DNA of 64,000 bases, taken from NCBI RefSeq assembly GCF_004795055.1, contig NZ_SSBJ01000003.1:239245-303244 (forward strand), given 5' to 3'. Below are positions 33,686 to 41,990 of the stretch, piece after piece. Position 1 is the stretch's first letter. The number at the start of each line of letters is the position of its first letter. The notes beneath the pieces are model-generated. The model did not search any database. It was not told the origin of the DNA and saw only the letters and a list, made by a program, of their open reading frames with translations. The translations under genes and the position numbers were made by a program. The stretch is from Streptomyces sp. A1136. Lineage in GTDB: Bacteria; Actinomycetota; Actinomycetes; Streptomycetales; Streptomycetaceae.

Positions 33686-33722
33686 CCGGACCCCGGGGAC
33701 CGGCCGGTGTCCGGCGTCGCGC

Positions 33723-34388
33723 TCAGTCCGAGATCGACGCCGGCGCCGGGGCGGCGGGCTCGTCCTCGCCGAGGCGCTCCGCGGCCGCCGCCTTGCGCAT
33801 CCGGTAACGCAGCACCAAGGTCACCGCGAGCCCGATCAGCAGAGCCGCCACCAGCGCCAGCCACGAGAACCGCTTGAGCCACGGCTCGGCGACGATGCCG
33901 ACGGTGTAGATGACGGCGGTGGTACCGCCCGCCCAGATGATCCCGCCGAGCACGTTCGCGATGAGGAACTTCCAGTACGGCATGCGCAGCACGCCCGCCA
34001 GCGGTCCGGCGAAGATCCGCAGCAGGGCCACGAACCGCCCGAAGAAGACGGCCCACATGCCCCACTTCTCGAAGGAGCGTTCCGCCAGGGCCACGTGCCG
34101 CGGCCCGAAGTGCTTGGGGAAGCGCCGGCCCAGCCGCTCCAGCAGCGGCTTGCCGCCCCGGCGCCCGATCGCGTAGCCGATGGAGTCGCCGACGATGGCG
34201 CCCGCGATGGCGCACAGTCCCAGCACCACCGGATCGATGTGCCCCTGCTGTGAGGCCAGCAGGGCCGCGCTGACCAGGATGATCTCGCCGGGCAGCGGAA
34301 CGCCCAGGCTCTCCAGACCGATGACCAGCCCCACCAGGAGATAGACGCTGATCGCCGGGATCGTCTCCAGCCATTCCTGGATGTGCAC
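33723..34388 (-). CDS. DedA-family membrane protein
   Basis: A 221-residue DedA protein. The hallmark GLESLGVPLPGEIILVSAAL and the second half FGRFVALLRIFAGPLAGVLR (with the conserved F/GRF-x-P/A-x-x-R region) are present, with four to six membrane segments. DedA proteins help with membrane homeostasis and transport polyprenyl or phospholipid carriers across the membrane; UppP at 44344 and a TVP38 relative at 43567 are in the same window. GGAGG precedes the GTG start. The acidic Pro/Ala-rich tail is cytoplasmic. Confidence 0.9.
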   Translation of the reverse strand: MHIQEWLETIPAISVYLLVGLVIGLESLGVPLPGEIILVSAALLASQQGHIDPVVLGLCAIAGAIVGDSIGYAIGRRGGKPLLERLGRRFPKHFGPRHVALAERSFEKWGMWAVFFGRFVALLRIFAGPLAGVLRMPYWKFLIANVLGGIIWAGGTTAVIYTVGIVAEPWLKRFSWLALVAALLIGLAVTLVLRYRMRKAAAAERLGEDEPAAPAPASISD

Positions 34389-34446
34389 CGGTACGTCCTC
34401 CAGAGTCGTCCCCGGCGCGCCCCCTGTGACACGCCGAACAGGCAGC

Positions 34447-36945
34447 CTATCCGCTCGCCACGACAGCCTTCCCTCGCAGCGGCAGTTCGCGGGACGAACG
34501 GCCGATGTACACCTCACGGGGGCCGGTGCCGCGCACCCAGGCGTGCCGCTCCGGGTCCCAGGACGAGAGCGCCCGCGCGTCCACGTCCACGGTGACCCGC
34601 CGCTCCTCCCCCGCGCCCAGGGCCAGCCTCCGGTAGCCGACGAGCGCGCGCACGGGCTGGTCCTGTTTCAGCTCACCCGACGGGCCGACGTACACCTGCG
34701 CCACGTCGGTGCCCTTGCGGCGGCCGGTGTTGCGGACGGTGAACTCCACGCGCAGTCCGCCGCGCAGGGGCCGCACCGCCGGTTTCGTGTACTCCCACGT
34801 CGTGTACGAGAGCCCGTGCCCGAACGGGAACAGCGGCTCCACGCGCTGCGCGTCGTACCAGCGGTGCCCGACGTGGACGCCCTCGGAGTACTCCTGGCGC
34901 CCGCCCACCCCCGGGTAGCGCAGCGGGTCCCCGCCGACCGGGGTCGCCCGCTCGTCGGCCGGGAACGTCTGGGTGAGGCGGCCGCCCGGGTCGACGTCGC
35001 CGAAGAGGACGTCGGCCGTGGCCGCGGCGCCCTCCTGCCCCGGGTAGAACATCTGGAGCACGGCCCCGGTGCGGGCGAGCCAGGGCATGGTCGTACCGGA
35101 GGAGGTGTTCAGCACCACCGTGGTGCGCGGGTTGACGGCGGTGACGGCCTCGATGAGGGCCTCCTGGCCGCCGGGCAGCGCGAGGGAGCGGCGGTCGCTG
35201 CCCTCGGTGGCGTCCTCGTAGGCGAACAGCACCACGGCGGCGGCTTCCTTGGCCGGCTTCACCGCTTCGGCGACGTCCGCGGCCCGGCTCGCGCGCGTGG
35301 TGTGCCGGAGGCGGAACCGCTGCCCCCGCTCCCCGCCCTCGGCGGTCACCGCGAGCCGGTGGGGGCCGGCCTTCAGGGGCAGGGTGTGGCGACGGACGGT
35401 GAGTCCGTCCGGAGCGGCGGCGAGCAGTCCGCCCGCGAAGTACTCGGCCACGCCCTGCCGCACCGGGAACAGTTCCCGCCCGTCCAGACGTACGGAGGGC
35501 CGCTTGCCGGTGTAGTGGACGAGCAGGGTCCACTCGTCGTCGGCGTCCAGGGTGAACTCCCCCTCGTGGCTCCAGGCGCGGCCGGCGTCCACGCCCCGAT
35601 CGTCCAGGTCCGCCGGCGGGGTCAGCAGCGTCGGCGGGAGGGCCCGGCCGTACAGGTCCTCGCCGAGGGCGTAGCGGACGGCGGCTCCGTTGCCGGCGCG
35701 CCGTGTGATCGCGGTCAGCGGGGAGGGTGCCCGCTCCGGGAGGACGTGCGCGCTGCCGCCGCCGCCGACGAAGGGCACCCGGCCGGTCGGCCCGATCACC
35801 GCGAGGGAGCGGGCCGAGGCGCCGGCCAGCGGCAGGGTGTCGTGCTCGTTGCGCAGCAGCACCGCTCCCGCGGCGGCCACCTTGCGCGCGGTCCGGGCGC
35901 CGGCGAAGGGGTCGCGCGCCGGTCGGGCCGGTGGGTGCGGGGACAACAGCCCGAAGCGGTCCATCGTGGTCAGGACGCGGCGTACGGCGAGGTCGACGGC
36001 GCTGCGGGGGACGGCGCCGGCGCGTACGGCCTCGCGCAGGGGCGGGCCGAAGTGGGTGCCGCCGGGCATCTCCATGTCGAGGCCGGCCGTGAGGGAGGCG
36101 ACGGCGTTGTGGGTGGCATCCCAGTCGGACATCACCCAGCCGTCGAATCCCCAGCGGCCGCGCAGCAGTTCGTCGAGCAGCGCCTTGCTCTCGCAGGCGT
36201 GGACGCCGTTGACCTTGTTGTACGCGCCCATGACGGCGCCCGCTCCGGCGGCGACGGCGGCCTCGAAACCCCGTAGCTCCGTCTCGTGCATGGTCTGTTC
36301 GCCCGCGATGGCGTCGACGGTTTCCCGTCCCTGTTCCTGGTTGTTGAGGGCGAAGTGCTTGACGGTGGCGATGAGCCCCTCGTCCTGGATGCCGCGTACG
36401 ACCGCGGCCACGAGGTCGGCCGTCAACCGCGGGTCCTCGGCGAACGTCTCGAAGTTCCGCCCGGCGTAGGGCGTGCGGATCAGGTTGGCCATGGGCGAGA
36501 GCAGCACGTCCTGGCCGAGCGCCCGCCCCTCGCGGCCGATGACGCGGCCGTACTCGCGGGCCAGTTCCGGGTCGAAGGCACAGGCCAGGAGGACGGGGGC
36601 GGGCAGCGCGGTGGCGGGCCGGGCGACCCTGATGCCGGCCGGTCCGTCCGCGAGGCGCAGTGCGGGAATCCCTAGGCGGGGTACGCCGGGCAGGTAACCG
36701 GCCTGTCCGAGCGGGGCGGGGTCCGGGGCGCCGTGCAGGAGGGCGGTCTTCTCGTCGAGGGTGAGTGCGGCGAGGAGGGCGTCGATCCCGGCCGCGCCCA
36801 CCGTCTTCCCGGCGGCCGGCGAGGGTGCCGTGGTACGGGGTGCGGCGCCGGTCGGCGCCGCACCCGCGCATCCGGCCACGCCCAGGACGGCGCCCGCCGC
36901 CCCCAACATCCGCATCGCGGAGCGTCTGGACACGGGCTCGCTCAT
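34447..36945 (-). CDS. Glycoside hydrolase family 3 lipoprotein (beta-glucosidase-like)
   Basis: An 832-residue secreted glycosidase. The N-terminus has both a twin-arginine motif (SRRSAMRML, R7-R8) and a lipobox (VAGC, C26), so it is probably a Tat-exported lipoprotein. The order after that is GH3 N-domain with KHFALNNQE and the nucleophile D274 in VMSDWDATH, GH3 C-domain, a PA14-like insert (DEWTLLVHYTGKRPSVRLDG), and a C-terminal fibronectin III-like domain. Likely a beta-glucosidase or beta-xylosidase at the cell surface. It stands as a single gene. Confidence 0.92.
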   Translation of the reverse strand: MSEPVSRRSAMRMLGAAGAVLGVAGCAGAAPTGAAPRTTAPSPAAGKTVGAAGIDALLAALTLDEKTALLHGAPDPAPLGQAGYLPGVPRLGIPALRLADGPAGIRVARPATALPAPVLLACAFDPELAREYGRVIGREGRALGQDVLLSPMANLIRTPYAGRNFETFAEDPRLTADLVAAVVRGIQDEGLIATVKHFALNNQEQGRETVDAIAGEQTMHETELRGFEAAVAAGAGAVMGAYNKVNGVHACESKALLDELLRGRWGFDGWVMSDWDATHNAVASLTAGLDMEMPGGTHFGPPLREAVRAGAVPRSAVDLAVRRVLTTMDRFGLLSPHPPARPARDPFAGARTARKVAAAGAVLLRNEHDTLPLAGASARSLAVIGPTGRVPFVGGGGSAHVLPERAPSPLTAITRRAGNGAAVRYALGEDLYGRALPPTLLTPPADLDDRGVDAGRAWSHEGEFTLDADDEWTLLVHYTGKRPSVRLDGRELFPVRQGVAEYFAGGLLAAAPDGLTVRRHTLPLKAGPHRLAVTAEGGERGQRFRLRHTTRASRAADVAEAVKPAKEAAAVVLFAYEDATEGSDRRSLALPGGQEALIEAVTAVNPRTTVVLNTSSGTTMPWLARTGAVLQMFYPGQEGAAATADVLFGDVDPGGRLTQTFPADERATPVGGDPLRYPGVGGRQEYSEGVHVGHRWYDAQRVEPLFPFGHGLSYTTWEYTKPAVRPLRGGLRVEFTVRNTGRRKGTDVAQVYVGPSGELKQDQPVRALVGYRRLALGAGEERRVTVDVDARALSSWDPERHAWVRGTGPREVYIGRSSRELPLRGKAVVASG

Positions 36946-37126
36946 GGGGCTCCCTGCGGCGTCGGCGCGGACGGGAGCGGCCCGCGCCGGACCGCTCCCC
37001 CGCCCACTGTCGGCCCGCGCCCCGCCGGCCCGTGCCCGGACGCGCCACCGGGTACGCCAGGTTCAGCCCTGCGGCGGCCGGCCGCCGTACCGCGCGCCCA
37101 TGCCCGCGCGGGGCGCGCGGAGGGGA

Positions 37127-37579
37127 CTACGCGTTGGGACGCAGGGTCCAGACGACGGTCATCTCCCCGGTCACGGCCTCGTCCTCGCGCCGGATGGCGA
37201 CGGTCACGGGGAACTCGGGGCGCCCGCCCGCGTCGAGTTCCGCGACCACCTCGGCGGCCGGGCGGCCCAGGGTGGCGGTGGCGGTGACGACTCCCTTGGC
37301 CAGCTTCTTGTAGCCGATCTCGGCCTTGACGGCGAGCGGTACGGCGCGCGAGAGCTGGTCTCCGAACGCGGCGAGGACGATGGCGCCGCTCGCGGACTCG
37401 GCGAGGGTGAACATGGCGCCGGCGTGCGGACCGCCGACGTGGTTGTGGAAGTCGGGCTGGTCGGGCAGCCGGACGACGGCGCGCTCGGGGGTCGTCTCCA
37501 GGAACTGGAGGTTGAGGGTGCGGGCCATCGGCACGGTCGCGGCGAGCAGTTCGCCCACGTTCATCTGTTCTGCGCTCAT
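37127..37579 (-). CDS. Hotdog-fold thioesterase (DUF4442/PaaI-like)
   Basis: A 150-residue hotdog protein. DFHNHVGGPHAGAMFTLAES contains the HxGGxxA/H-type thioesterase helix, and LVEKxx-like KAEIGYKKLAKGVVTATA forms the following strands. It probably splits acyl-CoA thioesters; the substrate is unknown. The ATG at 37579 has no ribosome-binding site but a TAACAT box eight bases upstream, suggesting a leaderless message. It is divergent from the Q/P-rich membrane protein with a 96-bp gap. Confidence 0.87.
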   Translation of the reverse strand: MSAEQMNVGELLAATVPMARTLNLQFLETTPERAVVRLPDQPDFHNHVGGPHAGAMFTLAESASGAIVLAAFGDQLSRAVPLAVKAEIGYKKLAKGVVTATATLGRPAAEVVAELDAGGRPEFPVTVAIRREDEAVTGEMTVVWTLRPNA

Positions 37580-37587
37580 GACACGCG

Positions 37588-37593
37588 ATGTTA
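37588..37593 (-). promoter_or_regulatory. -10 box for thioesterase gene (leaderless)
   Basis: TAACAT on the minus strand, ending eight bases before the ATG at 37579. It fits TAnnnT and puts the RNA start at the initiation codon. The -35 is not clear. Confidence 0.4.
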
Positions 37594-37661
37594 CCCACGA
37601 GTAAGACCGGTTGACCAGACCGGACCAGGGGGCGGCCGTGGCCACTGTCCCCCCCTCCCAC

Positions 37662-37667
37662 TATCGT
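37662..37667 (+). promoter_or_regulatory. -10 box for Q/P-rich membrane protein gene (leaderless)
   Basis: TATCGT, ending eight bases before the ATG at 37676, with no ribosome-binding site between. The layout is the same as for purB and the thioesterase gene. Confidence 0.4.
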
Positions 37668-37675
37668 TACCGGCC

Positions 37676-38722
37676 ATGTGGCCAGGACAGCAGCAGCCGC
37701 CCGGGGGACAGCCCGACCCCCAGGACGCGCGACAGAACCCGTACCAGCAGCAGCCGGGACAGCCGAACCCGTACCAGCAGCAGCCGCAACCGGGATTCGG
37801 TGAGCCGCAGCCCGGCTACGGATACCCGCAGGCGGGCTACCAGACGCCCCCGCCCGCACAGCCCTGGGGCGTGCCCCAGTCGCCGCCGCAGCCGTCGGCC
37901 GGCGGCCGGAGCCCGTACTCCACGAAGGCGGTGGCCATCGTCGCCGCCTCCGCGGTGGTCGTCACCGCGGCCCTCACCGGGACGTTCGTCCTGACCCGGG
38001 ACAAGAAGACCGACCGGGCCGACAACAAGCCGGCCGCCGCCTCGTCGAGCCCCGCCGCCGGTCCGGCCTCCCCGGCGACCCCGGCCTCCCCGGGCGCCAA
38101 CCCGCGCGCGGGCGGCGAGGTCAAGCCGGTGATCCCCGGCTGGAAGGTCGTCATCAACCCGTTGCACGGCACCGCCTTCGACGTACCGGCGGACTGGACC
38201 GTCGCCAGTTCCGGCCTGAGCAGCGGCTTCGAGGACTCCAAGAAGGGCGACGGCTCCGCGCTCGTCATGATGACGGCGCCGGCCTTCTACAAGCAGGACT
38301 GGTGCAAGGTCGACTCCAACAAGGACGGCAAGGAGGAGACCACCGAGCTGGCCGGAACCGGCGCCAAGGGCGCCCAGGGCGCGAAGGACACCGCCGAGGC
38401 CGCGCGCATCGCCGCCGAGAACTGGGTGTACGCCGCCTACGCCCAGGACTCGCCGAACCCGAAGGAGACGGTCAAGTCCACGGACTCCAAGGACTTCACG
38501 ACCCTCTCCGGCCTCAAGGGCAGCTTCTCCACCGCCACCGCCACCGGCCTGCCGAAGAAGAACAAGTGCTCCTCGGACGGCAAGAGCATCGCCTTCGCCT
38601 ACAAGATCGCGAACGGTGACTTCGCCGTCTGGGTGCTCTACGCGGCCGCGGGCGTCCCCGGCGAGGTCTCCAAGGAGACCTACGAGAAGATCATGAGCTC
38701 GGTCCGCCTCACCGGAAGCTGA
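37676..38722 (+). CDS. Membrane-anchored protein with Q/P-rich N-terminus
   Basis: A 348-residue protein. Residues 1-85 are disordered and rich in Gln, Pro, Gly and Tyr, with repeated NPYQQQP units. A single membrane helix (about 88-113, AVAIVAASAVVVTAALTGTF) follows, then a Ser/Ala/Pro linker and an outer domain of about 200 residues with FDVPADWTVASSG and two cysteines (DWCKVD, NKCSSD) that may pair. Proteins with this plan are common in Streptomyces and have no assigned role. No homology to a known enzyme is recognised. Confidence 0.85.
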   Translation: MWPGQQQPPGGQPDPQDARQNPYQQQPGQPNPYQQQPQPGFGEPQPGYGYPQAGYQTPPPAQPWGVPQSPPQPSAGGRSPYSTKAVAIVAASAVVVTAALTGTFVLTRDKKTDRADNKPAAASSSPAAGPASPATPASPGANPRAGGEVKPVIPGWKVVINPLHGTAFDVPADWTVASSGLSSGFEDSKKGDGSALVMMTAPAFYKQDWCKVDSNKDGKEETTELAGTGAKGAQGAKDTAEAARIAAENWVYAAYAQDSPNPKETVKSTDSKDFTTLSGLKGSFSTATATGLPKKNKCSSDGKSIAFAYKIANGDFAVWVLYAAAGVPGEVSKETYEKIMSSVRLTGS

Positions 38723-38789
38723 TCTGCCGCCTACCGCCCCCGGGCCGACAATCCGTTTGGATTCTCCGGCCCGGGCGGGTGATAGTCCC

Positions 38790-40160
38790 GTGGTGAGTCC
38801 TCCTCCCGCCGCCCCTTCCCGCACGCCCTCCCACCGCCGGCCCGCGTGGGCCGGCCGCAACTACAGCCTCCTGACGGGCGCCGCCGTCGTCACCAACCTC
38901 GGCAGCCACGGAGCGCTGATCGCCGCCGCCTTCGCCGTCCTCGACGCGGGCGGGAGCACGGGGGACGTCGGCCTGGTGGCGGCGGCCCGCACCCTGCCCC
39001 TCGTCCTCTTCCTGCTGATCGGCGGTGCGCTGGCCGACCGGCTGCCGCGACACCGGGTGATGGTGGCGGCCAACGCCCTCAACTGCCTCTCCCAGGCCGC
39101 CTTCGCCGCACTCGTCCTCGCCGGTGACCCGAAGCTGTGGCAGATGATGCTGCTGACCGCGCTCTGCGGCACGGGCACCGCCTTCTTCAACCCCGCGGCC
39201 GAGGGCATGCTGCTGTCGAGCGTCTCGGGCGAGCACGCCAACCGCGCCTTCGCCCTGTTCCGGATGGCGATGAACGGCGCGGGCATCGGCGGAGCGGCCC
39301 TGGGCGGGGCCATGATCGCCGCGATCGGCCCCGGCTGGGTCCTGGCGGTGGACGCCGCGGCCTTCGCCCTCGCCGGCGCGCTACGGGCCTTCCTGCGGGT
39401 CGACCACATCGCCGACCGGGCACCCGGCGGCGGCCTGCGGGCCGATCTGCGCGAGGGCTGGGACGAGTTCAGGAGCCGCTCCTGGCTCTGGGGGATCGTG
39501 CTCCAGTTCTCCGTCGTCGTCGCCGTCGTGGGCGCGGCCGAGGCGGTGTACGGGCCCCTCGTCGCCCGGGACCGGCTGGGCGGGCCCGCCCCCTGGGGCG
39601 CGGCCCTGGCCTTCTTCGGCCTGGGCACGATCGGCGGGGCGCTCCTGATGACGGTGTGGAAGCCGCGCCGGCTGCTGCTGGTCGGCACGCTCTGCGTCTT
39701 CCCCATGGCCCTGCCCTCGGCGGCGCTCGCGGTGCCGCTGCCGGTCTGGGGGCTGTGCGCGGTCATGCTGGTCAGCGGGGTGGCCATCGAGGTGTTCGGC
39801 GTGAGCTGGATGACGACCCTGCACCAGGAGATACCGGAGGAGAAGTTCTCCCGCGTATCGGCCTACGACTGGTTCGGCTCCGTTTCGATGCTCCCCCTGG
39901 CCACCGCCCTGGCCGGTCCGGCCGAGACGCTCTTCGGGCGGACGCGGGCGCTGTGGGGCTGCGCGGCGCTCGTGGTCGTGGCCACCGCCCTGGTCCTCGC
40001 CGTCCCGGACGTCCGCCGCCTCGCCCGCCGCCCGGCCCCTGGCCGGGTCCCGGCCCCGTCCGCGTCGTCCGAACCCGCCCCGTCATCCGAACCCGCCCCG
40101 TCACCGGAGCCCGTCCCGTCGTCGGAGCCGGCCCCGTCGTCAGAGCCCGTCGCCCGCTGA
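38790..40160 (+). CDS. MFS transporter
   Basis: A 456-residue major facilitator with about 12 membrane segments. The loop 2-3 motif is GGALADRLPRHRVMV, the usual MFS signature, and the family resembles Enterobactin exporter EntS/TetA-like DHA3 proteins (NPAAEGMLLSSVSGEHANRAFALF). Substrate unknown, probably an exported small molecule. Two adjacent GTG codons (38790, 38793) are possible starts. The last 30 residues are five Ser-Ser-Glu-Pro-Ala-Pro-like repeats encoded by an 18-bp tandem array. It is convergent with the spermidine-synthase-like gene. Confidence 0.87.
   Translation: MVSPPPAAPSRTPSHRRPAWAGRNYSLLTGAAVVTNLGSHGALIAAAFAVLDAGGSTGDVGLVAAARTLPLVLFLLIGGALADRLPRHRVMVAANALNCLSQAAFAALVLAGDPKLWQMMLLTALCGTGTAFFNPAAEGMLLSSVSGEHANRAFALFRMAMNGAGIGGAALGGAMIAAIGPGWVLAVDAAAFALAGALRAFLRVDHIADRAPGGGLRADLREGWDEFRSRSWLWGIVLQFSVVVAVVGAAEAVYGPLVARDRLGGPAPWGAALAFFGLGTIGGALLMTVWKPRRLLLVGTLCVFPMALPSAALAVPLPVWGLCAVMLVSGVAIEVFGVSWMTTLHQEIPEEKFSRVSAYDWFGSVSMLPLATALAGPAETLFGRTRALWGCAALVVVATALVLAVPDVRRLARRPAPGRVPAPSASSEPAPSSEPAPSPEPVPSSEPAPSSEPVAR
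40065..40154. repeat. 18-bp tandem repeat in MFS tail
   Basis: Five in-frame 18-base units encoding S-S/P-E-P-A/V-P/A at the C-terminus of the MFS transporter. Copies one and two are nearly identical; later copies drift at third positions. The tail would be cytoplasmic and acidic. Copy number may vary between strains without a frameshift. Confidence 0.8.
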
Positions 40161-40184
40161 ACCCCGGGCGGGTGCGGCCGGTGG

Positions 40185-41033
40185 CTACCCCAGGCTGAAC
40201 GCGCCCGCCGGAGGCTCCGGCGAGGCCACCGCCTGGGCGTCCCGCACCACGTCCGCGCCCCGTACGAACCGGGCGAGGGGCGCCCCCGCCTCCACCCGCG
40301 CCGGGAACGCGTCGGCCGCGCACCGCCGGGCCAGGGCGGCCACCGGGATCTCCCGGTCCGAGGCCACGAGCACCGCGTTTCCGAACCTCCGCCCCCGCAG
40401 CACCCCCGGCTCCGCGATCAGCGCCAGCTCCGCGAACGACGCCCCGAAGTTCGCCAACTGCCCCCGCAGGAACGCGAAGGGCGCCCCGTCCGCCAGGTTC
40501 GCCACGTACAGGCCGCCGGGCCGCAGCACCCGCGCCGCCTCCCGCGCGTACTCCGACGAGGTCAGCTGCGCCGGGACCCGGGAGCCCCCGAAGACGTCCG
40601 CCACCAGCACATCGGCGCTCGCCCCGGGCGCGCCCTCCAGCCAGGCCCGGGCGTCGGCGGCGTGCACCGTGATCCCGCGGTCCCGGCCCCACGGCAGGTG
40701 CTCGGCCACCAGCTCCACCAGCCCCGCGTCGAACTCCACCACCTGCTGGCGGGACCCCGGCCGGGTCGCGGCGGCGTACCGCGGGAGCGTCAGCGCGCCC
40801 CCGCCCAGGTGCAGCAGATCCAGCGGCGCACCCGGCTCCGCCGCGCAGTCCAGTACGTGGGCGAGGCGACGTACGTACTCGAATTCCAGGTGCTCCGGCT
40901 CGTCGAGGTCGACGTACGACTGCGGCGCCCCGTCGACGGTCAGCAGCCAGGCCCGCTCCCGGTCCACGTCCGGCATCAGCTTGGCGGTTCCCTGGCCCAC
41001 GTCCCGGATCACCGGGATCTGCTCGTCGTTCAC
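40185..41033 (-). CDS. Spermidine synthase-like methyltransferase-fold protein
   Basis: A 282-residue Rossmann-fold protein of the spermidine synthase-like group. LLHLGGGALTLPRY is the GGGxG-type nucleotide loop, VEFDAGLVELV the acidic end of strand 2, and VLVADVFGGSRVPAQL takes the place of the catalytic DxxDP loop of true spermidine synthases. Key polyamine-binding residues are not evident, so actual aminopropyl transfer is doubtful. The GTG start is ten bases after the patatin stop, so both genes form an operon. Confidence 0.85.
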   Translation of the reverse strand: MNDEQIPVIRDVGQGTAKLMPDVDRERAWLLTVDGAPQSYVDLDEPEHLEFEYVRRLAHVLDCAAEPGAPLDLLHLGGGALTLPRYAAATRPGSRQQVVEFDAGLVELVAEHLPWGRDRGITVHAADARAWLEGAPGASADVLVADVFGGSRVPAQLTSSEYAREAARVLRPGGLYVANLADGAPFAFLRGQLANFGASFAELALIAEPGVLRGRRFGNAVLVASDREIPVAALARRCAADAFPARVEAGAPLARFVRGADVVRDAQAVASPEPPAGAFSLG

Positions 41034-41043
41034 CCCACCATTG

Positions 41044-41889
41044 TCAGGCCCCCCAGACGCGCGCCGCCTCCCGCGCGTGCGCCGCCGCCTGGGCCAGCCC
41101 GGCCCGGGCGGCCGGGTCCCGACGCGCCGGGTCCAGGACGTTGCGTCCGAACGTCTTGCGGGCCTCCGCGGACGGGGTGATCAGCAGCACCTCCGCCCCG
41201 GCCTTGCGCAGCCGCGCGGCCTGCGCCGCGGGCGAGGGGATCAGCTTCGACCCGAGCGACATCGGCGCGACGATCACCACTCGCTCGTAGCCCGCGGCCA
41301 GGTCGGCATTGGTCGCGGAGCGGACGCCACCGTCGATGAACCGCCGCCCGTCCACGGTCACCGGCGGCCACACCCCGGGCACCGCGCAGCTCGCCGAGAC
41401 CGCGTCCAGCAGTCCGGCGCCGCTGTCCCGGTCGAAGGCCGCCAACTCCCCCGTCAGCGCGTCGACGGCGGTCACGACCAGTCGCCGCTCGGGCCATTCG
41501 TACGAGACGAGCCGGGATTTCAGCACCTCGCGGCGCACCGCCTCGGGCCCGGTGTCGGCGGCCAGCGCGAAGGCACCGACCCGCCGCCGGTAGCTCGCGG
41601 CGTCCCGGGAGCGCAACATCGTGACGGCGTACCGCGCGAACGTGGCGGCGCCCAGCCTCGCCGCGGCCTCGCCGGTCGCGTCCCCGAGCTGACGCTCGTA
41701 CAGCTCTCTCGGCGTGAGGAGTCCGGAGGTGAGCTGGGCGCCGACCACCGAACCGGCCGAGGTGCCGACGACGAGGTCGGCGGTGGTCAGGTCCGTGCCC
41801 GCCGCGGCCAGCCCGCACAGGATGCCGGTCTCCCAGCCGATCCCGGTCAGTCCGCCGCCGCCGAGCACCAGTGCCGTCCTGCCGCCCAT
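41044..41889 (-). CDS. Patatin-like phospholipase
   Basis: A 281-residue bacterial patatin. GGGGLTGIGWE (oxyanion loop) at the N-terminus, GTSAGSVVG (nucleophile Ser) near residue 43, and FIDGGVRSATNADLA (Asp of the catalytic dyad, DGG) near 188 are all present. It should hydrolyse acyl lipids; no signal peptide, so it acts inside the cell or is exported another way. It is the first gene of a two-gene operon with the spermidine-synthase-like protein. Confidence 0.92.
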   Translation of the reverse strand: MGGRTALVLGGGGLTGIGWETGILCGLAAAGTDLTTADLVVGTSAGSVVGAQLTSGLLTPRELYERQLGDATGEAAARLGAATFARYAVTMLRSRDAASYRRRVGAFALAADTGPEAVRREVLKSRLVSYEWPERRLVVTAVDALTGELAAFDRDSGAGLLDAVSASCAVPGVWPPVTVDGRRFIDGGVRSATNADLAAGYERVVIVAPMSLGSKLIPSPAAQAARLRKAGAEVLLITPSAEARKTFGRNVLDPARRDPAARAGLAQAAAHAREAARVWGA

Positions 41890-41911
41890 CGTCGCCGCCC
41901 CTCGTCGTGTC

Positions 41912-41969
41912 GCACCCGTGTGGTGACGGCAGTCTGACGCAGCCCGACCGCCGCCACCACACCGGGTGC
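41912..41969. terminator. Long inverted repeat between EF-Tu3 and patatin genes
   Basis: GCACCCGTGTGGTG (41912-41925) pairs with CACCACACCGGGTGC (41955-41969) over 14 bases with one bulged C, around a 29-base loop. It lies between the EF-Tu stop and the patatin start, both on the minus strand. It could end the EF-Tu transcript or act as an operator for the patatin operon. Its inner arms GTGTGGTG/CACCACAC are the same as those before the EamA gene at 31230. Confidence 0.4.
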
Positions 41970-41990
41970 CTCCCCGATCCGGTCGTCGCC

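Noticed and set aside
40185..41033. Assignment as true spermidine synthase (speE)
   Set aside because: The nucleotide loop is present, but the DxxDP-type catalytic loop is replaced by DVFGGSRVP, so polyamine synthesis is not supported.
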